A model generated the notes under the pieces. It had not been told where the DNA came from. It saw nothing but the letters and a program-made list of their open reading frames with translations, and made no database searches. Shown here piece after piece: positions 7,591 through 16,871 of a stretch of 64,000 nucleotides of DNA. Position 1 is the stretch's first letter. Each line of letters starts with the position of its first letter. Made by a program: the position numbers and the translations under genes. Where the stretch lies: assembly GCA_964588305.1 (NCBI GenBank), contig CAZPOP010000003.1, forward strand, positions 97,588 through 161,587. The letters run 5' to 3'. Source of the DNA: SM1-73 sp964588305. GTDB taxonomy: Bacteria > Zixibacteria > MSB-5A5 > SM1-73.

Positions 7591-8841
7591 TCACTTGCCC
7601 TCTTCTTCCCCCTTTTTTTCCGTCACTTTCACCTTGTCCCCGTCCTTCAGAGTCCTCAATATTTTGTAGCTTCCAATGACCACCAGGTCATCCTCGTTTA
7701 TCCCGGAGACGATCTCTATGTTCTGCTGATCCGCTATTCCGGTCTTAACCTCAACGAATTCAGCTCTCCCTTCTTGGACCACAAATACTCCCTCTAACTC
7801 CTTTTTTTCTTTCTTCCCCTTTTTATTTGCTTTTTTCTGAGCTGTGTCTTCCGAGGCCAGAGCACCTTCCTTTTCTTCTTCCTTCCCAGCTAAGCTATCG
7901 CTCTTCTGCTCCCTCATCACCACGGCTTGAATAGGAACGTTCAAGGCATCCAGGCGGGAATCGGTGGTTATATCCACAGAAGCAGACATACCCGGTCTGA
8001 TACTCGGCACGTCATCCAACAGCTTGACCTTCACCAAAAAATTGGTGACCTGGTCCTGGGTGCCTAAACCGCTGATCCTGGCGCTGTGCCCGATCTCCGT
8101 CACCTCTCCTCTAAAGACGGTGTCGGGGTACGCATCGATTTCGATATCTGCCTCTTGTCCTAACTCTACCTCAGCTATATCGGTCTCATCCACCTCCACC
8201 TCTGCCTCTATCTCGCTCATGTCCGAGACCGCCATGATCACCGTGCCCGGATTGTTCATGGTGCCGATCATCACTATCTCGCCCACCTCAGCATTAAGAG
8301 AAGTAACGATTCCATACATGGGGGAAGTGATGGTAGTCTTGCTCAGGTTATACTTGGCTTGATCCAGGCTGGCCACTGCCTGTTCATGCCTGGCCTCGGC
8401 CAAATCAAGCTCGGTCTTCGCCATATCATATTCTTCCTTGGAGGAAAGCTTCCTCTCGAAGAGTTCCTTCTTTCTGTCATAAACCAATTGGGCCTGCTCC
8501 AGACTTGCCTTGGCCGAAGCGAGCTGGGCCTTGGCCTGGTTCATTGCCGCCCTGTATTCGGTATCATCAAGCTGCACCAGAAGCTGGCCTTTCTTCACCG
8601 TGTCCCCCTCCTCCACCGGAAGCCGAATGATCTTTGCCGGAACATAGGCGGAGATCTGCACATCGGTTATAGGAATAATCTGACCGTTGGCCGTGACGAC
8701 GGAGGTAATGTCGCTTTTCTGTACCTCCTCTGCCTGAACCTTCCAGGTCTTTTCGCCGCTTTTCAGAACGTTGGCAACTATGACGATGGCAACGACGAGG
8801 ACTACGCCTAAGATAATAATGATTTTCTTCTTTTTCTTCAT
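7591..8841 (-). CDS. MacA/HlyD-family periplasmic adaptor
   Basis: The start at 8841 is chosen because AAGGAGG lies 5 nt before that ATG; about 416 residues. A membrane anchor (residues ~7-27, IIIILGVVLVVAIVIVANVL) is followed by a lipoyl half-motif (VSAYVPAKI-like, EGDTVKKGQLLVQLDD), a long coiled-coil hairpin (AQLASAKASLEQAQLVYDRK to QAVASLDQAKYNLSKT), the second lipoyl half and beta-barrel domains. An insert near residues 325-355 is rich in Lys and Glu (DSLAGKEEEKEGALASED, NKKGKKEKKE), unusual for a periplasmic loop. It links the inner-membrane ABC permease to the TolC homologue encoded upstream. Confidence 0.9.
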   Translation of the reverse strand: MKKKKKIIIILGVVLVVAIVIVANVLKSGEKTWKVQAEEVQKSDITSVVTANGQIIPITDVQISAYVPAKIIRLPVEEGDTVKKGQLLVQLDDTEYRAAMNQAKAQLASAKASLEQAQLVYDRKKELFERKLSSKEEYDMAKTELDLAEARHEQAVASLDQAKYNLSKTTITSPMYGIVTSLNAEVGEIVMIGTMNNPGTVIMAVSDMSEIEAEVEVDETDIAEVELGQEADIEIDAYPDTVFRGEVTEIGHSARISGLGTQDQVTNFLVKVKLLDDVPSIRPGMSASVDITTDSRLDALNVPIQAVVMREQKSDSLAGKEEEKEGALASEDTAQKKANKKGKKEKKELEGVFVVQEGRAEFVEVKTGIADQQNIEIVSGINEDDLVVIGSYKILRTLKDGDKVKVTEKKGEEEGK

Positions 8842-9080
8842 AAATCCTCCTTGACCCAAGCAGAAGAATACACTTGAAGGCTTCTCAGAATTGACCTCTA
8901 TCTAAATGTTACGTTTCTTGTCAAACAATTGGTAAACCTCGATTTGGATTTCAACCTGGGACAGCACAGGTTCTTGCTTCGGCTATCTCCTTTTTCAACG
9001 CAGCGCATGAGTTTCACTTCTCGATCTACTGTTTGCTGTTTAGTCTCTACATTTTTCTCTTTAATCTTTACGTTGTTGTT

Positions 9081-10418
9081 CTATTTCCCAATGGCCTTTT
9101 CGAACTCGGCTATGGCCAAATTATGATCGTAGAAAGCCTGAACTCGATCAGATTCAGCCTGCTTGTAACTAACCTCAGCATCCAGAAGCTCCAAGATGCT
9201 CGCTGAGCCCAGATTATACTTTTCCTGAACCAGATCCAGGACCTCCTCGGCAGATTCCAGCTTCCTTTTGGTCAAGTCAATCTTTTGGTTAGCCTCCTGA
9301 ACGCTCAGAAAAGCTTGCTTGAGTTCCAAAGCAACATCTCTCTTTTTCTGGTGAAAGCTCTCCTGAGCCGACTTCCTGTTAGCTTTGGCGTAGGATAGGC
9401 TATAATTCTTGGTAAAGTTGTCAAAGATATTGAAGCTGACGTAAGCGGAGAGGGTCCAATTATAATCACGTCGGCGGATATACTTTATCTCATCCAGATC
9501 TGCGTTGTCCCATGAATACGAACCATAAAAGTTCAAAGACGGGAAAAAGGTGCTGCGCGCCATGCCCAGTTGAGCCTCGGCGGAGCGCAGATCGGACTCT
9601 GCTTTCTTCACATTTGGGCTTTTTTTCATCGCCTCCTGGAGAGCATTCTCATAGGAGTAATCGGACTCGGGCACACTCAAATTCTCCTCAACGTCGATAG
9701 GAACGTCCACTTCCCGCCCCATCCAACTGTTCAAGGTTGCTTTGGCAAGCTTCACCGTGTTTTCAGCGCTGATCAGTCCCAACTCAACATCTCCATATTG
9801 GACCTTAGCTTTGAGTACGTCAGAGTAGGATGCCGCACCCAACTCGTACTTGGTCTCGGCAATCTTTAGCTGTTCCTCTGCTCGCTTCAGGGCCTCCTTC
9901 TGAATCTCTAAAAGCATCTTAGCTTTCAAAACATCGAAATACGCCCGTTTGACCGACAATGCCAACTCCTGCCGGGTCAGCTGATATGAGCTTTTAGCCC
10001 AGTTCTTCGACGCGTTCTTCTCTTTGATATTGTAGTAATCATACCCCCCTAGCGACCAACTCTGGCCACCACTTAGCGAAGCTGAATAGTACTTGCTCGT
10101 GACGGCGCCCGGAGGAACAATTTCAATAGATTCCGTGATGGGATCCCAGTAAGGCCCTCCCCGTGACCAAGTCTCACTGTGGGAATACCCCAACCTGGAA
10201 TCCAGACTGGGAACAAGCTTGCTCCATCCGGTCCAGACGTCGCGTTTTGCCGCATTATATGTCTGCTGGGCAGCAATCAGGCCGGCGTTGTGCCTTTCCG
10301 CCAGCCGGAGGCACTCGTCCAGCGAGAGAACCTTGGGAGAAACGGCTTCCGCTTGCCCCCAGCAGAAGTTGGCCATAAACATCAGTAAACACAAGCTTAA
10401 GACAGCAATTCTCGTCAT
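9081..10418 (-). CDS. TolC-family outer-membrane efflux protein
   Basis: The ATG at 10418 is chosen: GGAGGA lies 6 nt upstream and a signal peptide follows (MTRIAVLSLCLLMFMANFCWG), leaving 445 residues. Two OEP repeats are visible. The first starts at LSLDECLRLAERHNAGLIAAQQ and has a long helix with LKRAEEQLKIAETKYELGAASY; the second mirrors it with LESAEEVLDLVQEKYNLGSAS and LLDAEVSYKQAESDRVQAFY. The paired coiled coils form the trans-periplasmic tunnel. The gene lies 16 nt after YIP1 and leads the macA-ATPase-permease genes, completing a tripartite exporter. Confidence 0.93.
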   Translation of the reverse strand: MTRIAVLSLCLLMFMANFCWGQAEAVSPKVLSLDECLRLAERHNAGLIAAQQTYNAAKRDVWTGWSKLVPSLDSRLGYSHSETWSRGGPYWDPITESIEIVPPGAVTSKYYSASLSGGQSWSLGGYDYYNIKEKNASKNWAKSSYQLTRQELALSVKRAYFDVLKAKMLLEIQKEALKRAEEQLKIAETKYELGAASYSDVLKAKVQYGDVELGLISAENTVKLAKATLNSWMGREVDVPIDVEENLSVPESDYSYENALQEAMKKSPNVKKAESDLRSAEAQLGMARSTFFPSLNFYGSYSWDNADLDEIKYIRRRDYNWTLSAYVSFNIFDNFTKNYSLSYAKANRKSAQESFHQKKRDVALELKQAFLSVQEANQKIDLTKRKLESAEEVLDLVQEKYNLGSASILELLDAEVSYKQAESDRVQAFYDHNLAIAEFEKAIGK

Positions 10419-10434
10419 TTTTTCCTCCATGTCT

Positions 10435-11166
10435 TTAGAAACTGATGGCCCCACCTAATAAGGTGGTGAATCCGGCTTTGCCAAAGATCCAAATGAGCCA
10501 GAGAATGACGACGGTGATGAAGGCCTTTTTCGTCGTATACCGGTACATCACGCCCATTCCCATTGACACCAGAATAACCTGCCAGAAGTTAAAGATATCG
10601 AAGCTGGAGAGTACGGTATACAGGAAGGTGTCTTTGGCCTCCACCGACAAAAGCAGAGCCAGGCTGGTCTGGACATTGACGTTCCCCTTGATCATAATCA
10701 GAGGAAATTTGACTATCATGGAAACTACTTGTACCAGGCCGGAATAGGAATACACCGAAAAAACGCTGCGGTAGGTGGAGTCTCCACCCATAAGAACGCT
10801 GAAGACGAAGTACAGAATTCCCGCAACCACCGCCAAGACGATCAAACCGAAGACCGGCGGCATGGCCAACTGCCATAAGGGAGGATGATCTTGCTCCTTC
10901 ATTTTCTCGATGATCACCTGTTTCTGATCCTCCGGGATTCTCTCGTTCTCTTGGATCTTCTGCACCTGCTGATCCATGATGAAAGGGTAGGTATAGTAAA
11001 AGGACCCGATGGCCAGCACCATCACGATAAGAAAGGGCACCAGCCAGGTGGGCTTAATCTTTAGACTCCCAAAGACCTTCTTGGGCTCAAAGAATATGTT
11101 TATGACTTTGGATGCTCCCCCCATGATCTTTTCTTCCTGGGGAACTGGCGAGCTAATCTCTTCCAT
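10435..11166 (-). CDS. YIP1-family membrane protein
   Basis: This 243-residue protein starts at an ATG 7 nt after AAAAGGAG. It has a soluble start, then INIFFEPKKVFGSLKIKPTWLVP, the usual entry to the YIP1 domain, and about five membrane helices. A charged segment (KIQENERIPEDQKQVIIEK) lies between helices 1 and 2. Function in bacteria is unknown; the family often neighbours transporters. Here it is the first gene of the exporter operon, 16 nt ahead of tolC, and so is probably co-transcribed. Confidence 0.85.
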   Translation of the reverse strand: MEEISSPVPQEEKIMGGASKVINIFFEPKKVFGSLKIKPTWLVPFLIVMVLAIGSFYYTYPFIMDQQVQKIQENERIPEDQKQVIIEKMKEQDHPPLWQLAMPPVFGLIVLAVVAGILYFVFSVLMGGDSTYRSVFSVYSYSGLVQVVSMIVKFPLIMIKGNVNVQTSLALLLSVEAKDTFLYTVLSSFDIFNFWQVILVSMGMGVMYRYTTKKAFITVVILWLIWIFGKAGFTTLLGGAISF

Positions 11167-11306
11167 TTATACGCTCCTTTTCTGTAAATCCAACCCCACT
11201 GTTAATTCTTCAAACGTAAAGCACCTGAAAAAAGTTTCAAAAAAGCACCGAGCATCGGGCAGACAAAAGCTTTAAACTTGCTTGCTCGTGCGGGAATTGG
11301 ATTTCT

Positions 11307-11375
11307 CCCCGCCAAAGGCGGGGAATCCCGGTGACCCACACGAGGGTGGATCGGGAATCCCAATTCCCGATCCAA
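11307..11375. repeat. Bipartite palindromic repeat
   Basis: CCCCGCC-AAA-GGCGGGG (11307-11323) is followed by GGATCGGGAAT-CCCA-ATTCCCGATCC (about 11347-11374), with GGGAATCCCG between. It is another member of the GGCGGG hairpin family, in the gap between hppA and the YIP1 gene. Confidence 0.65.
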
Positions 11376-11437
11376 CATAGACAAGCGCCTACTGGTAACG
11401 GCAGACTGCCAGCTGCAAGCTGGACAATGCCTGCCGA

Positions 11438-13411
11438 CTAAACGAACAAGGGGGCCAAAACCAGCGAGACCATGGCCATGAGCTTTATCAGGATGTTCAT
11501 GGAGGGGCCGGAGGTATCCTTGAAGGGATCACCCACCGTATCACCCACCACCGCAGCCTTATGAGCGGAAGACCCTTTGCCACCTAAATTGCCCGCCTCG
11601 ATGAACTTCTTGGCGTTATCCCAGGCTCCTCCGCCGTTGGCCATCATCAGTGCCAAGAGCACTCCGGTCAAGGTGGCCCCGGCCAAAAGTCCTCCCAGAG
11701 CTTCTTTTCCCAAAGACAAACCAACAACTATGGGAGCAAGAATGGCAATCATCCCCGGCAGTATCATCTCTTTTAAAGCGGCGTGAGCGGATATGGCCAC
11801 ACATCTCTCCGAATCCGGTTTGGCCTTTCCTTCCATTAAACCGGGGATTTCTTTGAACTGCCGTCTCACCTCGAAAATCATCCTAAATGCTGCTCTGCCC
11901 ACTGCGGTCATGGTGATGGAGGCTATCAAAAACGGCAGGACTCCTCCGATAAAAAACCCAATCACCACTTCCGATCTCAGCAGATTGATCAGCTCCAGTT
12001 TCACTGCGGAGGTGTAGGCGGAGAAGAGAGCCAGTGCGGTCAAGGCGGCTGAGCCGATGGCAAATCCCTTGCCTATGGCCGCGGTGGTGTTGCCCAACGA
12101 ATCCAGCCTATCGGTTATCTTCCTGACCTCGGGCCCCAGGCCCGACATCTCGGAAATCCCGCCAGCGTTGTCGGCGATGGGTCCATAAGCGTCCACCGAC
12201 ATGGTCACTCCTATGGTGGATAGCATCCCCACCGCTGCTATCCCTATACCGTACAGCCCGGATAGCTTGTAACCCACGAAAATGGCTGCGCAGATGACCA
12301 GGATGGGCCAGACCACGCTCTCCATTCCCACGGCAAGTCCGGTAATGATGTTGGTGGCGGATCCGGTTTCAGATGATTTGGCGATCCTTTTCATGGGACC
12401 AGCGGAGGTATAATATTCGGTCAAAAGGCCGATCAGGATGCCTGCCAGATTGCCCGCCAGGATGGCCCAAAAGACCTTGGTGGGCAGATTCAGACCGTCG
12501 ATGATGAAATAAGTAACCACCAGAAGCAGGACTGCTGCCACATAGGTAACGGCTCTTAGTACCGCAGCGGGATTGAATTTCCTGAACAGTTTAACCGAGA
12601 GAATTCCCAACATGGACGCGACCAAGCCTGCCAAAATGATCATAAGTGGCAAAGACATGTATTGAGGTCTCATGGCGGCGTAGGCAGATCCTGTGGCTGC
12701 TATGGCTATGGATGCCACTACCGAGCCAACATAGGACTCGAATAGATCCGCTCCCATTCCAGCCACATCCCCCACATTGTCTCCCACATTGTCGGCCACG
12801 ACGGCGGGATTGCGGGGATCGTCCTCAGGAATCCCCTCCTCCACTTTTCCCACCAAATCCGCACCCACGTCTGCGGACTTGGTATAGATTCCTCCGCCCA
12901 CTCTGGCAAACAGAGCGATGGAAGATGCTCCCATGGAGAATCCAACCATAACCGCCGGATTCAACTGGTGGAAGAAATGATAATAGATACCCAAGCCCAA
13001 AAGCCCCAAACTTGCCACCGACATCCCCATCACCGCTCCACCGGAAAAAGCGATGCTCAAAGCTTTCCCCTGGCCTGATGCTTTAGCGGCCTGGCTGGTT
13101 CTGACGTTTGCCCGAGTGGCGGCGTTCATCCCGAAAAAGCCCGCCAGCATTGAACAAAGGGCGCCGGAGAGAAAGGCTATCCCGGTCCAGAGGCCTATCT
13201 TCCAGGAGAGCAAAAGAAACACCACCACTATGAAGATGATCAGAATGGAATACTCCTTCTTCAAAAACACCATGGCCCCGCGATGGATCACCTCCGAGAT
13301 ATCCTGCATGAGTTGATCGCCGGCAGGCTGCCTCCTAATGGATAAGAATAGACCTAAGGCAAAAACAAGGCCGAAGGCCCCGAACACGACGGCAACGATA
13401 CCCAAATCCAT
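11438..13411 (-). CDS. hppA: Membrane ion-translocating pyrophosphatase (K+-dependent type)
   Basis: This 657-residue, ~16-helix protein couples pyrophosphate hydrolysis to H+ or Na+ export. Catalytic motifs are intact: DVGADLVGKVE (181-191), the acidic DDPRNPAVVADNVGDNVGDVAG loop (198-219), and GDTVGDPFKDTSGPS near the C-terminus. The segment GNTTAAIGKG (440-449) has Ala and Gly where K+-independent enzymes have Lys and Thr, so this belongs to the K+-stimulated class, which includes Na+ pumps. The ion cannot be fixed from sequence by eye. The gene stands alone on the minus strand. The enzyme recovers energy from biosynthetic pyrophosphate, common in energy-limited anaerobes. Confidence 0.96.
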   Translation of the reverse strand: MDLGIVAVVFGAFGLVFALGLFLSIRRQPAGDQLMQDISEVIHRGAMVFLKKEYSILIIFIVVVFLLLSWKIGLWTGIAFLSGALCSMLAGFFGMNAATRANVRTSQAAKASGQGKALSIAFSGGAVMGMSVASLGLLGLGIYYHFFHQLNPAVMVGFSMGASSIALFARVGGGIYTKSADVGADLVGKVEEGIPEDDPRNPAVVADNVGDNVGDVAGMGADLFESYVGSVVASIAIAATGSAYAAMRPQYMSLPLMIILAGLVASMLGILSVKLFRKFNPAAVLRAVTYVAAVLLLVVTYFIIDGLNLPTKVFWAILAGNLAGILIGLLTEYYTSAGPMKRIAKSSETGSATNIITGLAVGMESVVWPILVICAAIFVGYKLSGLYGIGIAAVGMLSTIGVTMSVDAYGPIADNAGGISEMSGLGPEVRKITDRLDSLGNTTAAIGKGFAIGSAALTALALFSAYTSAVKLELINLLRSEVVIGFFIGGVLPFLIASITMTAVGRAAFRMIFEVRRQFKEIPGLMEGKAKPDSERCVAISAHAALKEMILPGMIAILAPIVVGLSLGKEALGGLLAGATLTGVLLALMMANGGGAWDNAKKFIEAGNLGGKGSSAHKAAVVGDTVGDPFKDTSGPSMNILIKLMAMVSLVLAPLFV

Positions 13412-14049
13412 AGTGACTTCTCCCCTCTTTAGGAATTATCGTGAATCTTTGTTTTTTTTCAGAAGACTGATAGAAACAAACATGAATCCGTTAAGGATTA
13501 GGACCAGATGGCTGGGATCTCTTCTTGATCAATCGTGATCTGATGTAATGAACGGGTCGGAGTATTCTCATGATCCTATCTATAAAAATAAAGGCAGTTT
13601 CAGTTAAACTGCCTTTCGCATTTCCACAGGGAAGATGTCCTATTATTGTAAACTTTAATTCTCCGCTTTTGCTCAAAACCTTTTCTCTTCTTCGATCCTG
13701 GCAGAAATCCGATCTGAGCTAAAAAAAGAAAAGGAGTGAAAGACTCCCCACCAGGGAAACATCCCCAATCCACTTTGAGGGAATTGCTACTCTATCGTAT
13801 TCGTTTTCTGCTATGACGATCACTCACCCGGCAGAAAAGAGTTTCTTGTGTCGATTCCCTTTGAAACTTGTCAAGTTGCGGGAATGGCTCATTTTGCCGC
13901 ACGTCGAACTCATCCCCTCGACGGTAAAACCTCCCGGGGCATCACTGCACACCGGATGCGTGCCCCTGCCGATTCTTCCCGGGACACAGATTTCAAACGA
14001 CCTTATCCCGTGCCGGTCTTCCCATGCGTTTCCCCGAACAGGATTCTCT
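13412..14049. other. Intergenic region, one terminator, no supported gene
   Basis: This 638-bp stretch lies between tonB and hppA. Apart from the hairpin at 13590-13616 I see nothing I can support; short frames on both strands lack ribosome-binding sites and recognisable sequence. Confidence 0.5.
13590..13616 (-). terminator. Rho-independent terminator downstream of the tonB operon
   Basis: AAAGGCAGTTT / AAACTGCCTTT form an 11-bp stem around a 5-nt loop. On the minus strand it is followed by ATTTTTATAG. It lies about 430 nt after the tonB stop, so the mRNA would carry a long 3' trailer unless it serves an unseen small transcript. Confidence 0.65.
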
Positions 14050-14811
14050 CTATTTGAGTGAAAACCGAACCGGATAAACCACCCAAACCGCAACCGGCTG
14101 ATTATTGCTGATGGCGGGGCTGTATTCGTTCTTATATGCCGCCTTCAAAGCCTCTTCCTCAAATCCAGCGCTGGCTCCCGATGGTTTGAAAACAAGGGCA
14201 TCCCGAACTTTTCCGCCTTTGTCCACCAGAGCCTTCACCCAGACCACACCTTCGATTCCGGCCTGTCTTGCCAGAGCAGGATAGTCAGGTTCGACCTCTT
14301 TTATGGGGACCGGTGCTTCGTCATAGGGGACGAATTCCTCTGGAGGTGGGAAATATTCCTCATCTGGAATGTCCACCGCGATGGAGTCACCACCTTCCCC
14401 ACCGATTATGCTGGTCGCGCTCAAATCTGCGATCTTGCCCAACTCGGCCTGGGTGGCAACGGTGACCTCTTCGGGAGCTTCCTCGTCCGGAACCGCCTCG
14501 GGAATCCCCACCGAAGGGGGAGCCACGGTAGGGGCTGCTACTGCAATCTGGGGCGCTTGGGTTTGACTGAGCGAAGGAGGAGCCGCCAGTTCGGCCAGGG
14601 TTTTGATCCTGACCACCCCTTTGGCCTCGGGTATGTCCTCGCTTGCTTTGGTATAAAGCACAAACCCGCCAATGATCAAAATATGCAAAAGTCCCGCCAG
14701 AATAACCCCTAACCCCAAATTCCTCTGATAGCAGCTTTTGAGCTCATACGCTCCATAGCTGACGAAGCCTGTTGGCGTGGTTTTGAGGCTTATCGCTTTT
14801 TCAGATCTCAC
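14050..14811 (-). CDS. tonB: TonB energy-transducing protein
   Basis: This 253-residue protein has a cytoplasmic start, one membrane helix (about 32-53, LGLGVILAGLLHILIIGGFVLY), a long Pro/Ala/Glu-rich periplasmic spacer (SLSQTQAPQIAVAAPTVAPP, IPEAVPDEEAPEEV), and a C-terminal TonB domain (PDYPALARQAGIEGVVWVKA, FEEEALKAAYKNEYSPA, VVYPVRFSLK). It passes proton-motive energy from ExbB/ExbD to outer-membrane receptors. Its start overlaps the stop of the upstream exbD by 4 nt, indicating translational coupling within the exbB-exbD-exbD-tonB operon. No TonB-dependent receptor is in this window. Confidence 0.93.
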   Translation of the reverse strand: MRSEKAISLKTTPTGFVSYGAYELKSCYQRNLGLGVILAGLLHILIIGGFVLYTKASEDIPEAKGVVRIKTLAELAAPPSLSQTQAPQIAVAAPTVAPPSVGIPEAVPDEEAPEEVTVATQAELGKIADLSATSIIGGEGGDSIAVDIPDEEYFPPPEEFVPYDEAPVPIKEVEPDYPALARQAGIEGVVWVKALVDKGGKVRDALVFKPSGASAGFEEEALKAAYKNEYSPAISNNQPVAVWVVYPVRFSLK

Positions 14812-15350
14812 GGAGCTACACCTCCTCCCGTACCAGCCATCACTCGTTTATCATACTCCGAAAAGGGCGATAGGCTGAAGCGATAACTGAAATTCGAATT
14901 GACCTCCTTAAGCTGCCTCTCCACCAGCTGTATCTCATCTATGACATCCACCATCTTGAAGTATTTGGCTTCCTTTTGGATCTTAACCAAGGTCACCAGC
15001 TTGGGCTGTTTCTTGTTCCACTCCGTAAGCAGGCCGTGCAGCGAATCGAAGGGTATCGGCTGCGGCATCTCTCTGGCGATATTCCAATACAAGTTCCCGT
15101 CTGCATCTATCCTCAGGGTCAGAAGACGGGATTCCGCGACCGGAATGGGGTTCTGCGAGGGAGGTAGATTCACCTCCATCGCTTGAGGCATGCTAAACAC
15201 GGTGGTAACCATATAAAAGATCAAAAGCAAAAAGGCAATATCCACCATGGGGGTCATGTCTATTCGGATGGCAATCCTTCTTTTGGGCCTTCTGAGACCC
15301 CCTCCCTTTTTTTTTCGGGGTGACGGACCACCGGTATCAACTGCTCCCAT
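14808..15350 (-). CDS. exbD: ExbD/TolR-family biopolymer transport protein
   Basis: This 180-residue protein has a basic cytoplasmic N-terminus (PRKKKGGGLRRPKRR), a membrane helix with the conserved proton-carrying Asp (D37 in DMTPMVDIAFLLLIFYMVTT) and a periplasmic domain. AGGAGAG precedes the ATG. It is the second of two ExbD paralogues in this operon; together with ExbB they form the motor that drives TonB. Two different ExbD subunits suggest a heteromeric or specialised motor, as in several Bacteroidetes-type operons. Confidence 0.92.
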   Translation of the reverse strand: MGAVDTGGPSPRKKKGGGLRRPKRRIAIRIDMTPMVDIAFLLLIFYMVTTVFSMPQAMEVNLPPSQNPIPVAESRLLTLRIDADGNLYWNIAREMPQPIPFDSLHGLLTEWNKKQPKLVTLVKIQKEAKYFKMVDVIDEIQLVERQLKEVNSNFSYRFSLSPFSEYDKRVMAGTGGGVAP

Positions 15351-15397
15351 TGGCTTTCTCTCCTAATCTTAGGAATCTGTAAATTCCATACTAGTTA

Positions 15398-15886
15398 TCA
15401 GCTTGCTTCTTCCTGCTCCATTTCCATCTCCGTGACCAAACTGAATTTGCTGATCTTGATATCCTGAAGTGCACTCATGATGCTGTTCATGGTCCCGTAG
15501 CTGACCTCCTTATCCGCCTTGATCACCACGAACCACTTCAAGGCGCCGGGCACGGTACCTCTGATATGGGTTATCACCTGGGGAATGGTATGAGGAGTTG
15601 CTTCTTCATAATGTCTGATCAGTTCGGAGACCTCCTCCCCCTCCCTCATCACCTTCTGCTTGGTGATGTACTCCACCAGGATGCTATCCTCCTTGGTCAC
15701 GGTGACATAGATCATATCCGATTCCGGCAGCTTTATTTCCGAATGCGAGGAAGGCAAAGAGACGTGCAACTTTTCCGGAGGTTTAAAGGAGGTGGTGGCC
15801 ATGTAGAATATCAAAAGAAGGAAGGCAATATCCACCATGGGGGTCATGTCAATCTTGATGTCTACTCTTCTCTTCTTCTTCAGCAT
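15398..15886 (-). CDS. exbD: ExbD/TolR-family biopolymer transport protein
   Basis: This 162-residue protein has the membrane motif DMTPMVDIAFLLLIFYMATT, with the conserved Asp at residue 19, after a short Lys/Arg-rich start; AAAGGAG lies before the ATG. The periplasmic part contains WFVVIKADKEVSYGTMNSIM, typical of the ExbD fold. It is the first exbD, 55 nt after exbB and 47 nt before the second exbD. Confidence 0.92.
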   Translation of the reverse strand: MLKKKRRVDIKIDMTPMVDIAFLLLIFYMATTSFKPPEKLHVSLPSSHSEIKLPESDMIYVTVTKEDSILVEYITKQKVMREGEEVSELIRHYEEATPHTIPQVITHIRGTVPGALKWFVVIKADKEVSYGTMNSIMSALQDIKISKFSLVTEMEMEQEEAS

Positions 15887-15941
15887 GATTGTGCTCCTTT
15901 CTGCGAGCTACTGCACCATCAGGCCAGCTGAAATCTTCTGG

Positions 15942-16676
15942 CTATTTGCCCTCCGCCTCTCTGCTTTTCAGAAGCTGGACCACCTCGTAGGAAGCTTCAT
16001 CCATGGTGTAGTTGAATGCGTCCACCTTATTTACAAAAAAGTTGTAGGATACAATTCCCCCGATGCCGGCCAACAGGCCGCCGGCGGTATTGACCAGAGC
16101 CTCAGAGATGCCGACAGCCAATTGCTGAGCGTCGATGATTCCGCCTACTCTATGCCCGGTGGCGGCGAAAGCCCGGATCATTCCTATGGTGGTTCCCAAA
16201 AGCCCTACCATGGTGCCGATAGAGGCGATGGTGGAAAGGGCGATTAAGTTGCGCTCCAAGAGAGGCACCTCCAAAGCATTGGCCTCCTCTATTGCCCTCT
16301 GAGTCTCCTCCAAGCGCCTCTCCGATGTTTTCTCGGTGGTCAAAACCTGCTTGTATCTTTCGATTCCAGACCTCAACACGCTGGCCATAGTACCTCTCTG
16401 TTTGTCACAAGCGGCAATGGCCCCGTCGAAGTCGTTCTGCTGTAACATGGAGATCACGTTTTTGAAGAAAGACTGAACCGAGGCTTTCCCCTTTGCTTTG
16501 TGCAGGGTAAGCAACCTCTCCAGAATGAAAGCCACAAGCATCACCAACAGGGCGATGAGGACTCCGACCAAAGGTCCTCCTTCACGCAGATACTCTGGGA
16601 GAAGCTGAGACCAGATGAAAAACCCGATGACGAACGATGCTACCAAAATCAGCACTATGAAAACCGACTGTTTCAT
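15942..16676 (-). CDS. exbB: MotA/TolQ/ExbB proton-channel protein
   Basis: This 244-residue protein has three main membrane segments: one near the N-terminus and two in the conserved region LIALSTIASIGTMVGLLGTTIGMIRAFAA and ISEALVNTAGGLLAGIGGIVSYNFF. Those Thr/Gly-rich helices line the proton path of the ExbB/TolQ family. AAGGAGG lies 9 nt before the ATG, and a promoter with a perfect TATAAT lies at 16700-16728. It is the first gene of the TonB operon. There is an additional early hydrophobic stretch (residues 5-55) with two helices. Confidence 0.93.
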   Translation of the reverse strand: MKQSVFIVLILVASFVIGFFIWSQLLPEYLREGGPLVGVLIALLVMLVAFILERLLTLHKAKGKASVQSFFKNVISMLQQNDFDGAIAACDKQRGTMASVLRSGIERYKQVLTTEKTSERRLEETQRAIEEANALEVPLLERNLIALSTIASIGTMVGLLGTTIGMIRAFAATGHRVGGIIDAQQLAVGISEALVNTAGGLLAGIGGIVSYNFFVNKVDAFNYTMDEASYEVVQLLKSREAEGK

Positions 16677-16699
16677 TTAACCGTTCCTCCTTACCAAGG

Positions 16700-16728
16700 A
16701 TTATACGTTTCTTACTTTAAATCTGCAA
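16700..16728 (-). promoter_or_regulatory. Sigma-70-type promoter of the exbB-exbD-exbD-tonB operon
   Basis: The -35 box TTGCAG (16723-16728) and a perfect -10 box TATAAT (16700-16705) are separated by 17 nt. The exbB ATG lies 24 nt past the -10. The spacer contains AGAAACG, shared with other upstream regions. Confidence 0.65.
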
Positions 16729-16871
16729 ATCTTGAAACTCTCACCTTCTGTCATTGAAAGGTTAGCCAAACCTTCTGGCTGATTTAACTTCAAATCATCT
16801 ATTACCTCCTTAGGTTTTTAGTCCTTCGACCAATCCTTAAAATCTGTCACGTCCACAGAATGATTTCTGTC

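Noticed and set aside
13813..14093. Short ORFs on both strands between tonB and hppA
   Set aside because: No ribosome-binding site or family resemblance; the region looks non-coding.
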